A DNA stretch of 64,000 nt. Origin: Epicoccum nigrum. Its lineage: Eukaryota > Ascomycota > Dothideomycetes > Pleosporales > Didymellaceae. The notes beneath the pieces are model-generated. The model saw only the letters and a list, made by a program, of their open reading frames with translations. It ran no database searches and was not told where the DNA came from. The stretch lies in NCBI GenBank assembly GCA_002116315.1, contig KZ107839.1, positions 666,932-730,931 on the forward strand, given 5' to 3'. The translations under genes were made by a program, and so were the position numbers. Below, piece by piece: positions 55,717 to 64,000 of the stretch. The first letter of the stretch is position 1. Each line of letters starts with the position of its first letter.

Positions 55717-56885
55717 GATTGGTCGCGCCGCGCGGGCGGAGAGTGTCTCGCGGCAGGCAGTGTCTCGGGAAGGCAGGGTCTTGGTCTCAGCAGTAGGTAG
55801 GCGGGCGGGGATTAGACATTACAACATCAGGCATTGAGCGCGCAGACGCAGCACAGCGAGGGTTGCAACAAGTCTTGCGGCAAGGAGCGGAAAGGCAGAG
55901 AGAAGAGCAGAGCAGAGCAGAGCAGAGCAAGGCAGGTCTGACGGCGACCGCGCCGTTTTGGACGAGGCTCGCGGATCAGTCAGGCTCTTGACGTAGGTAC
56001 CGGATTGCGCGGGACTACCTAGCTTTGCATAGCAATAGCGTGCAGGTGCGGGTGGCAGGCGGGCAGGCGGGCAGGCTGGGCTGGTCACTGGTGATTGCTT
56101 AGCGATCGGCCGACCGCTGGCTGGGTACCTTAATATATGTATGCACGCGGCGATAATGAGTACTGTCCACTGCCCATTGTCCACTGTACAGCAAGCAGTC
56201 CCATGAGTCCCTGCTGATGCTGGACGCAACCTCCCAAGGCCACCGTCGAGCGCGCAGGTGGTTTCATCTCCGCCGCTTGCATCAGGGACTGGGCTGCACG
56301 CATTCGAGGGACAATGGGCGCCATGCAGGCTGATTCGACTGCAATGCGCGGCCAGCGCTCAGCGCTTCACAGAAGAAAGACTAGACGGCGCCAGACGCGG
56401 ACGCGGACTGGGGCCCTCTCTGGAAGCCACCACACGTGTCGCCAAGCCCACTCAACCCAATGATCCCCAGGGCCGCAAGTGGGTCGCCGGCGGCGCAAGG
56501 ACGAGATGCAGTCCTGGCAAGGTGTTACAGAGGCCTTGCGGGCGAAAGTATTTCCAGCCGCTGCTGTGCAGCGCAGCCTCAGCCTCGCGTTGGGAGCAGC
56601 CACTGCCAAGCTGCGGCGCGTCACTGCAGCTGAGCTACAACGAAAGTTTACAACGGGCGCGACGAGGGAGGAGACCAACACAGCGCGTCCTCGTCCTCAC
56701 CACAGCTTGCTTTGGCAATTGCAGACTGATTCTGGCGTCTACGCATCGCGCCTGCTGCGCCTAAGAAAGGAAAAGGAAACACGTGGGGATTGCGCGCCTC
56801 CAGCTGCCATTGTCTTTGTTTTTGGCATCTCGACTCGAGAGGCCGAGTTTAGCTTTGTTGTCGCGCCTTCACAGCACCTGCAGCC
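55717..56885. other. divergent promoter region, SYLF and Nup85 genes
   Basis: About 1.2 kb between divergent starts. Contains five AGAGC units at about 55905-55928 and three GGCGGGCA-like units near 56055-56075. No gene recognised. Confidence 0.55.
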
Positions 56886-59800
56886 ATGTTCCGGGTGCCC
56901 TCGTCCACACCACCTTCCACCCCCGGCCGCTCCACGCGATTTAACGGGCCCACGACAACGCCCTTTGGCCCCCCGCCCGACGAATCTTACGGCGACTACG
57001 AGCCCACCTCCACCCCAGCCGGCCCGCCGCCAGCCATGAGCAACAGCCTCTTCGGCGAGTCGCAACCGAGCTTCGGCCGCCCTGCTACCTACAACTTTGA
57101 CAATTCTACTTATGGTAGCTTCCCAGAGAGCTCCCCGCCGAGACATGGCTTGTTTGAAGGAACTGGCTCAGGTAATCTAGGTACCACCACCTTTGGCAGG
57201 CCCGGCTCCGGCCAGCGCAGTCGCCCCAACAGCCGCCCGACCAGCGGCGCCTTCAACAACAGCTTCCGCGTGCCCAGCAGTCCGCCGCAGCAATTGACCA
57301 GACGATTCGATGACGGGCGGGACGACCACGATGGCATGGACGAGGATGAGGAGGGTGAAGAGGACGACGACGACATGGAGGAAGAAGAGGAAGAAGACTA
57401 CTACGACGACGGGCAGCTGTCCGTGCCGCGTCGCATGAAGCCAAACAGCCGCATGTCGCAGTCAGTCATATCACGGGCGAGCACCACCGACATGGACCCG
57501 GGGCCTACATTGGTGCGAGCAGGTGAAAAGCAGGCACAGTTCGACCTTGTCGGTCTAGCAAAAGGACTGGCGCCAAACGTGGATCCCCCAATCTTGCAGG
57601 AGCCGAGCGACGTGATTTTGGAGACCGAGCTCATCTTGGAGAGGGTCAACGAATCGCTAAACTCGGACACACCAGAAACAAGAGCAGATGTACTTGGAGA
57701 TGCAGCACACAAGTTGGTGTCCTTATGGCAGGCTGCCTCCAAGGGCAACTCGAAGGCAGCCTTGTCCTCCAGCCGTTCTGGTGGCTCTGCTGGTTTGGCA
57801 AATGCCAGCCAGCTATCCAGCCTTTTGCTCAGCATCCACCATCCTCCACCAGTGGGCGTCAAGCAGCGGACGTCTGCAATGTCACTTGTTCCTCGAGCCG
57901 AATCACGACAATATACCACCCTCCCGAAGGTTTTGCTCGATTGGCTGAACAACCAGTATTCTGTTGTATCTGAAGTCGAACAAGTCTTGGATGAGTCCCG
58001 TGGATACTCACGACATCACTCCTTCTGGGATGCCGTACATGCTTCTGCAGTCCGCGGCAACTTCAACCAGACTCTGCAGATGCTGCAAGGCGCCAAGCTG
58101 GAGGTTGCAGAGTCTGCGCAAACCGACGGATTGGGCAGTGTTGGTTACACGGGCTCACATCTCAGGTATGCGAACGATGCAGTACGAGCAGCGATCAACC
58201 TACTTCGAGAATGCCCAGCTGTGGTGTCGGACGATTGGGACGTGAAGGGTCAAGACTGGAGCATATTCCGTTCGCGTGTATATCAAGTCTACTATGATCT
58301 GCAAGAGCTCGCCGAAGGTGACAGTATGAGCCGGCATGGTATTTTTCAGCCCTTCCAAGCACCCCATTTCGGCATTACACAATCGCAAGCGAGCTTTCGA
58401 CTGAGCGTGGCGAGTCGGAAAGCAGAAAGTAGAGTGCCCTGGACGGTCTATGAGGAGCTCCGCAAGCTGTATCAGCTTCTCATGGGTAACGAAGAGGAGA
58501 TTTTGCAGATTTCTGCGGATTGGATCGAAGCCGTTCTGGGCTTGACTATCTGGTGGAACGGCGAAAATGACGATGATATCCCGCAAGGTAGCTTTGCAGC
58601 GAGCCGTCGATCGTTGATGCGGTCCACCCGCATTAGAACTGTCGATGTGACGCCGGTGACCGCATACTGCGAACGCTTGTCTTCTTCTCTTGCCGCCGTG
58701 ATCGAGAACAGTGACGAGGAGTTCAGCGTCAATGTTACAGATCGTCTCGAGATCGGATTGGCCTGCGTATTAGATGGCAACACAGAAGGTGCTCTGCACA
58801 TTCTTCGTGGGTGGTCACTTACTGCTGCAGCAGCTATTGCTGAGGTTGCAAGTGTTGGAGGATGGTACAAGCCACCCAATGGGTTGCTGGGTGGATTTGA
58901 TAAAAGCGATTTGATGGTTTTGAGTTACAATGAGCAGAGCCATACTGGCGCCACGAAGGACGAACTGCAGGTGACCTACTCCCAGGCCCTATCGGTCAAG
59001 GGCACAATCACCAGTAGGGATGGTCAGGCTTCGAAAGAGGGTTGGGAGCTCGCTATACAGGTCTTGACAAGACTGGATGACAGCATGACAGCGTCGCAAC
59101 GCATCGAGGACATCATCAATGACCTACCGCTGGATTCTGTCGAGCAAGTGGATAGGATCACACAATTGTGCTACGACATGAACCTCAACTCCCAGGCTAT
59201 GAGCATTGCAATGGTTAGTTGTCCCGGTTTGAAACACTAGATTTGTAAAAGCTAACAAGTGCAGAAATACGCTGACTATCTTCGCGCAAATACCCATAAC
59301 TATGGCGACACTCTCCTCTATTATGCGCGCGCCCACTCCGCCACCAAGATTCAGGAAGTCCTACGTGTCCTCGTAGCTCACTGTCTCATTAAATCCGTCG
59401 CTTATCCTGCCCTTTCCGACCTCGACCAGTCTCTCTCTTCGTTGATCACCACGCCAAAGCAGACGCTCACCAAGCTTACAGCACAAGACACCGAGGCTGC
59501 AGCAATCTTGAGCCAGCATCTGAGCGGGTACGCCACGATTCGGAAATTCTACGACCTTCGAGACGAGGATGTGCTATTGACCAAGCGCGACAAGCCCACT
59601 ACCCGGCCCATGGCACGCAAGCGCGCCGCCGCCGCCCTCATGGTTGTCATCTCCTCCGCCGCATCTTCTATCCAGGGCGGCCTTTACGACGCCGATATCG
59701 AGACCGTAATCCAAGTCGACGTCCTTTTGCCCTTGCTCGGCGAGGCCCTCGTCTTTCTTAATCAGCCCAAGCGCGCATTCTCCCTCCGCCATCTCTATGA

Positions 59801-60182
59801 TCTTCTTGCCGCAATCGAGGACTTTGAAACTAGCGGTGCCCTGATCCGCAATCAGTGTGAGGAGGTTCTTCAAACTGCGCTCGGCGCCGCGCATGGCGAC
59901 ACCAGCGTCCCTGAACCAAGAAGCTTGCTGCAAAAGTCTACTTCAGGGCTGTCAGGTTCTACTTTCTCGCTTATCGGTAGTCAGGATTTCAGTACCGATG
60001 CGCAGAGTACACAGGCTAGCGCTGTGCTAGTCAGAGGTGGTAAGGTCAGCGATGTGCAGCGTGGGTGGGATTGGCGCGCAGGCTGCCCCAGGGGTACTCA
60101 AGGAAGGGAATTACTTAGGATTTTGAGGCTCGGTGTAGCGAGGGAGGTCGCTAGGTGTTTTGCTGAGGGTGAAATGCAGTAG
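56886..60182 (+). CDS. nup85: Nucleoporin Nup85 (Y-complex subunit)
   Basis: Structural subunit of the Nup84/Nup107 (Y) complex of the nuclear pore. Exons 56886-59213 and 59265-60182 with a 51-nt intron (GTTAGT donor, GCTAAC branch, TGCAG acceptor) in phase 0; 1081 residues, as expected for filamentous fungi. The first 190 residues are low complexity: Pro/Ser/Gly-rich with FG-like SFGRP and TTFGRPG pieces, then an acidic tract (DEDEEGEEDDDDMEEEEEED). The remainder is alpha-helical with Nup85-type blocks LPKVLLDWLNNQY, HSFWDAVHASAVRGNF, DDWDVKGQDWSIFRSRVYQ, EEILQISADWIEAVLGLTIW and the C-terminal HLYDLLAAIEDFETSG. The ancestral-coatomer-element fold has few invariant residues, so naming rests on overall pattern and length. 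The donor is non-canonical at position 3 (GTTAGT), but frame continuity is strong. Confidence 0.85.
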
Positions 60183-60638
60183 TAGTGACAGTAGCTCTTG
60201 AGGAATACATTCTGCTATACCTTACAAGCCTCAAATAACTAATTCTGTAATTAGAAGAATTCGATTAGCCACCTTCAAAGTCAACAAATAACCTGCAGAA
60301 TATCATCGAATACCTCTACACCTGGGCGTGCCTTGCACATCAGAGGATCTGCTGGGTGGGGAGGTTCACAGTTTGGTTCGTGGGACCCGAACCTTGGGAG
60401 TTGCTCGTGACGATACTCCTCAACAGTGGTTCGCATGCAAAGGTTCGCTGCTGAACCCCTCTTACTACAGCACGAAAAATTGAGCTCACAGAATATATAA
60501 AACGTTGCGCGGTTACCTCCTTGCAGTTCCCAAGCACAGTTCAACATATCTTCCCAGACTCCTCCAGTGCATACCACCCAGCTTCTGGTTCCCAGCCAAC
60601 TTCTACCTTTAACCAACTTCCTATCTACATCCACAACT
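60183..60638. other. intergenic, promoter of PAN-domain gene
   Basis: The 3' end of nup85 and a 450-base promoter with a pyrimidine/CA-rich leader just before the next ATG. A TATATAAA box is visible near 60495. Confidence 0.5.
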
Positions 60639-61789
60639 ATGCTTGGCTCTGTCTTTCGTGCTGCCGGTTCTGTTCTCAGCACGGCATTCACATTGTGTCC
60701 CATCTCGCCAACATGCCCTGTTGGTGACACATGCCAATATGAGTACGGTGGCGTTTCTTTGATAGTGGACTGCGCTACTGAATTTCCTGGTGGGGACATA
60801 CAAGGTTCTAAGGTTCGTGCATTCCCGCTTTACAAATGATGATTTGTTCTAACCATAATAGATACCTACGCTTGCAGGCTGCATAGAAGCCTGCGCTTTG
60901 AACAAGGACTGTGTAGCAACTGGCTACACTGGCGACACCTGCTATCTCAAGGATAAGCGTGGTCTCGCAAAGCCAAAGTATGTATACCCAAACAGCCCCT
61001 TCACTTTGAATCGATACTAATCATTCATCCAGCCCGGACGTGATCGGCATATCCGTCATCAGGCGCGATGACGAGGTCCCAAGCGGCCCTCTCCCGTCCG
61101 CCCCCTCTTCCCCCTCCGGCTTCGCCACCATAACCGTCACGGTGGCACCCACCCCCTCGCCAACAGCCTGGGAGCCATTCCCCCCTCCCAACCACCCTCC
61201 ACGCCCGAAGCCAAAACAACTCTTGTTCAACCCGTCCTTCGAGGACGAAACCTTGGATGCCTGGACCATCATGGACGACTATATACAGGAAGGCGACAAC
61301 TTAGCGCTCGTGCTGGAGCGTTCCGACAACGACTTCAACACCGGCAACTACTCCCTCCGCGTGCTGCAAAACGATATCGCCGCGGGCTGGCGCCTCACCG
61401 TCGGCCAGAGCAAGATCAAAGTCAAGCCGCTCGCCGAGTACAACATCTCGCTGTGGGTCAAGGACCACTCCGCGCTCTGCATGATCAAGTTCTTCTGGAA
61501 CAAGATCCAGCTTTCTGGCAAGTGCGAGGGGACGTATGGGTGGAGCCAATGTTCGAAAGTGCTTCCATCCTGGATGACTGACGGTTCTGACGGCGATTGG
61601 GGCGATTTGACCGCCTTCATCTCCTGTCCGTCGCATGTGTCTGGGCGATTTTACATTGACGATTTCACCATGACGGAGATCCCTAATCCGATCAATGAGA
61701 TTTGCGTCGATAGGCCTTGCAGTGACGAGATAGAAGAGAGCCCAGATCGCTGGACGGAAATTGGTGGTAATGAGGATGCTGGTAACTAG
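60639..61789 (+). CDS. PAN/apple plus carbohydrate-binding-like extracellular protein
   Basis: Exons 60639-60812, 60862-60977 and 61033-61789 (introns 49 and 55 nt) encode 348 residues. The N-terminal 19 residues (MLGSVFRAAGSVLSTAFTL) are hydrophobic enough to be a weak signal peptide. A PAN/apple-like module follows (about 30-95): VDCATEFPGG, LAGCIEACALNKDCVATGYT, DTCYLKDK, with paired cysteines. A Pro/Ser/Thr linker (about 112-145, PTPSPTAWEPFPPPNHPP) leads to a C-terminal beta-sandwich-like domain starting KQLLFNPSFEDETLDAWTIM, the opening of CBM4/9- and CenC-like domains, with RLTVGQSKIKVKPLAEYNIS and GRFYIDDFTMTEI strands. Probably secreted or wall-bound, binding glycan. The first donor (GTTCGT) is atypical, but the frame is restored. 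Confidence 0.75.
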
Positions 61790-62393
61790 AAGGCTTTTTT
61801 TCTTTGCTGTTGTGTGGAGTTGTGGTGTTTTCTTTTCTCGATGGGTTATAGGGTTTCTTTTACTCTCGTTTTCTTCTTGTTCCTTTCCTTTCTTTTCATT
61901 CCTTCCCTTCCATGGCGTTATCAATATGAGACTTTGAGGCTGATATTAAGATTGCGTAGAGGTCTGGTGCAGTCCGCTTCACCTTGCATTTTCCATAACA
62001 GCTGGGGTTTGTTAGGCTTCTAAGTAATAATCAACAAGTGTTTTCTACCTAGCATAAGTTGATCCTATTTAACATAGTAGCCTATACATATCCTGTAAGC
62101 CTTCGATATATTCGCTATGTTACCTAAAGCTTAGTATTAAAAGCTAAATGCAATGTGCGTGATACTCTGCATTGCTAACCATTATCAGGTTTTACGAACC
62201 ACAGTTACTTTTGCCGGACACGGAAAATCCGCAAACACCTAAAAATCCGCACTCCTAAGAAATCTACAATGGAAAGGGGAAATAGATATAAGCACTGGAC
62301 AGGTCAGGCTTCCCTACTCACACATCCCACTTCTAAGCACATACCCAACACCATCTCAATCCCCACCGAGCTACTCCCAAACAACCCACCAAG
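61790..62393. other. intergenic, T-rich then AT-rich
   Basis: A pyrimidine-rich 3'UTR (61795-61920) after the PAN gene and the promoter of the next gene; nothing else. Confidence 0.55.
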
Positions 62394-62993
62394 ATGCTAT
62401 CTACCATCGTCCAATGGTACGACAGCCACGGCATCCAGCAAGAAGTCATCCTCCCAGGAGTGCTGCCCCCAAAAAAGATTACAAAGCTGCAGGAGTACTT
62501 CCAAAACACCCCCGACGGCCCTCAAAGAATCCTGCGGCAAATGGGACGAGCAGACCTCACGTGGAATCCTGCTCCTGCTTCGCAACCCCAAAGAAATCGA
62601 GCGGAGAAAATCACCTCAGGGTCTTTCGAGGGCTCCACGCAAGACGAGGTCGCCGTCATGGCGGAGATGGGGCTGTTGGCTGGACCTCTTGGAGAGGCTA
62701 TTGAACCCCCTAAGGAAGAAGAAGAAGACGAAGAAGAGGAGGAAGACAAAGAGGAGTCCCTGGCGGAAAGCGAACCAAGCAAGTTCACCGGTTTGCCTCC
62801 AGAAAGTCCGTCCCCTCCAGTGGATCTGCCAGTGTGCAGACCGCCGACACCGGAGAGGAGTCCGCCTGGGGACCTCGGGGAGCGGTCTTGGCATTTGAGG
62901 GTGAATCAGGATCTTACGCTCGAGAAACGGGTGTACAGCTTTGAAGGGTTGATGGCAAGGCTGCAGAAAGCCAAGGGAACGTTGCATGTTTGA
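62394..62993 (+). CDS. hypothetical protein with acidic tract
   Basis: Intron-free ORF of 199 residues, ATG at 62394 preceded by CCACCAAG. The N-terminal 60 residues look folded (STIVQWYDSHGIQQEVILPG, KKITKLQEYFQNTPDGPQ); then a long acidic run (EEEEEDEEEEEDKEE) and Pro-rich linkers (PPVDLPVCRPPTPERSPP), and a basic helix (YSFEGLMARLQKAKG) at the C terminus. Not recognised; no signal peptide or membrane span. The codon pattern and good start context favour a real gene over chance. Overlapping frames on both strands are shadows. Confidence 0.65.
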   Translation: MLSTIVQWYDSHGIQQEVILPGVLPPKKITKLQEYFQNTPDGPQRILRQMGRADLTWNPAPASQPQRNRAEKITSGSFEGSTQDEVAVMAEMGLLAGPLGEAIEPPKEEEEDEEEEEDKEESLAESEPSKFTGLPPESPSPPVDLPVCRPPTPERSPPGDLGERSWHLRVNQDLTLEKRVYSFEGLMARLQKAKGTLHV

Positions 62994-63252
62994 GGGTTTC
63001 GTGGTTGTTGTTGCGTTCTGAGCGTTTGGGATTTTGCATGTTGTGGACTGGAAGGGGACACGGCTCTGAAGTCCTCCTGGCTTGTTTGTGTTTTTGGTCA
63101 TTTAGCGGGGATTTGAGCTTGGGCAAGCATTTTCCGAGTACTGCATATCGTGGGCTCCGAGGAGTCACGGCTCTGAAGGCCTCCTGGCTTGTTTGAAATT
63201 TGATAACAGAGTAAACTGAAGTAATATTGTATACTTGACAATATCTGCACAT

Positions 63253-63999
63253 CTACTTCGTACCTTGGGCACCATGGGGCACCCCCGTTCTCCTCCTCGC
63301 AATGCTCTGTCCAATAGCATTACGCACATCCTTCTCTTGATGTAACACGTTCTGTACCATGTACTTCTTCAGAGCGTCCCTCAGTTCGCCCTTTGCCTTC
63401 TCGTTATCCCTGAAAGGCGTCGACTCGAGCTCCAACAGTCGCGACGCATCTTTGTGACACTCGCCCACGAAAGCACTCAGGCGATCGATTTGCTGGTGTT
63501 GAGTGGCCTCGGTGTCGTCTGTAGGCTGATTAGGACGCTCCGGATCAAGGCGGTACAGAGGCATGAGCAGAGCCAGAAATTGAGCGGCCGATATGGAAGC
63601 CTTCTTCGCGATTGCAATGACCTGGAAGGGCAGATAGGCAGGGCGCAAGTTGAGAGATGCAACCAATGGGTTCAGGTACTTTGAGAGGATAGAAGGGTGG
63701 TCCGGGCGCATCGCGGTGCGGACTTCAAAAGCCGCAACCGCGAGGAGACCAAGGTAACGCCAGTATGAGCCATCCTTGAGGAAGCCCAGAGCGTTTGCGC
63801 CAACTAGGAAGACCAGTAAAACACCATAGCTGGTGAGAGCGCTCAGCAGGGCGCTGTCAACATAGTCCTTAACCGTAACGCATGACTGGCATTGCGCAAA
63901 GATGTCGGGCCCAAAACGATCATACGCAAAGCGCTTCGCCGGATCCAGAATGACATCGCGTGCGTGCTTCAAGTGGATGTAATATGCATTCGCAGCTTC
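63253..63999 (-). CDS. J-domain membrane protein (5' end beyond window)
   Basis: The frame is open to the window edge, so the N terminus (including most of the J domain) is missing; 248 residues remain. The visible start is the last J-domain helix (DVILDPAKRFAYDRFGPDI, matching the helix IV LSDP..R..YDRFG pattern of DnaJ proteins). Hydrophobic segments follow (SALTSYGVLLVFLVGANALG, YWRYLGLLAVAAFE, and an ISAAQFLALLMPLY piece). The C terminus is hydrophilic and helical, ending in a basic IARRRTGVPHGAQGTK. The likely location is an organelle membrane, acting as an Hsp70 co-chaperone, similar in layout to fungal Erj5-type proteins; the exact orthologue cannot be told without the N terminus. Confidence 0.75.
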   Translation of the reverse strand, partial: EAANAYYIHLKHARDVILDPAKRFAYDRFGPDIFAQCQSCVTVKDYVDSALLSALTSYGVLLVFLVGANALGFLKDGSYWRYLGLLAVAAFEVRTAMRPDHPSILSKYLNPLVASLNLRPAYLPFQVIAIAKKASISAAQFLALLMPLYRLDPERPNQPTDDTEATQHQQIDRLSAFVGECHKDASRLLELESTPFRDNEKAKGELRDALKKYMVQNVLHQEKDVRNAIGQSIARRRTGVPHGAQGTK

Positions 64000-64000
64000 C

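Noticed and set aside
1..64000. CRISPR arrays, rRNA, tRNA
   Set aside because: No spaced direct repeats of CRISPR type; no tRNA B-box with matching arms found by eye; a tRNAscan run would be decisive.

Overview
The window is nuclear DNA of a filamentous ascomycete, most likely a Dothideomycete. The genes are split by short GT-AG introns (mostly 48 to 92 nt) with fungal branch-point motifs. The families are typical of Pezizomycotina: Sln1-type and PAS/GAF hybrid histidine kinases, a LaeA-like methyltransferase, a MARVEL protein, a CYSTM protein, Nup85, a SYLF protein and an arrestin-type adaptor. No bacterial operons, CRISPR arrays, rRNA or convincing tRNA genes were seen, and no intact transposon. 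The order of the fungus was inferred from gene flavour and was not tested.

Layout. 0-15 kb: the 3' part of an Sln1-type hybrid histidine kinase, a TDG/Mug-type mismatch glycosylase, a 78-residue CYSTM protein, a WW-domain protein (minus) and a second, 1522-residue hybrid histidine kinase. 15-22 kb: a MARVEL membrane protein (minus), a 4 kb gene-poor stretch, and a LaeA-like methyltransferase (minus) split into at least eight exons, two of them 19 and 38 nt. 22-36 kb: another gene-poor stretch, an Acr3 arsenite exporter (minus), an uncertain ORF, a 74-residue protein with a highly expressed look, a bHLH factor (minus) and a membrane RING-H2 protein (minus). 36-44 kb: an aminoglycoside-phosphotransferase-fold protein (minus) whose two halves lie in different frames, a fungal hypothetical protein, a possible F-box remnant and an arrestin-type adaptor with a PPxY motif (minus). 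44-53.6 kb: a third gene-poor stretch with short inverted repeats, a possible multi-exon gene, the first exon of a small conserved Cys/His protein, and a Cys-rich ORF. 53.6-64 kb: a dense housekeeping block with a SYLF lipid-binding protein (minus), Nup85, a PAN plus carbohydrate-binding-like extracellular protein, an acidic hypothetical protein and a J-domain membrane protein (minus) cut by the window end.

How they relate. The genes are mostly independent monocistronic units and no biosynthetic cluster is visible around the LaeA-like gene. Two phosphorelay sensors lie within 14 kb, and three proteins point to ubiquitin or WW/PPxY membrane-traffic chemistry (WW protein, PPxY arrestin, RING-H2). 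These are thematic links, not evidence of a shared pathway. Exon boundaries were derived by hand from splice motifs plus reading-frame continuity. They are good hypotheses, not transcript-proven. Several genes below are too short or too intron-split to appear as single long ORFs (CYSTM, the 74-residue protein, the small Cys/His protein, the F-box-like remnant).
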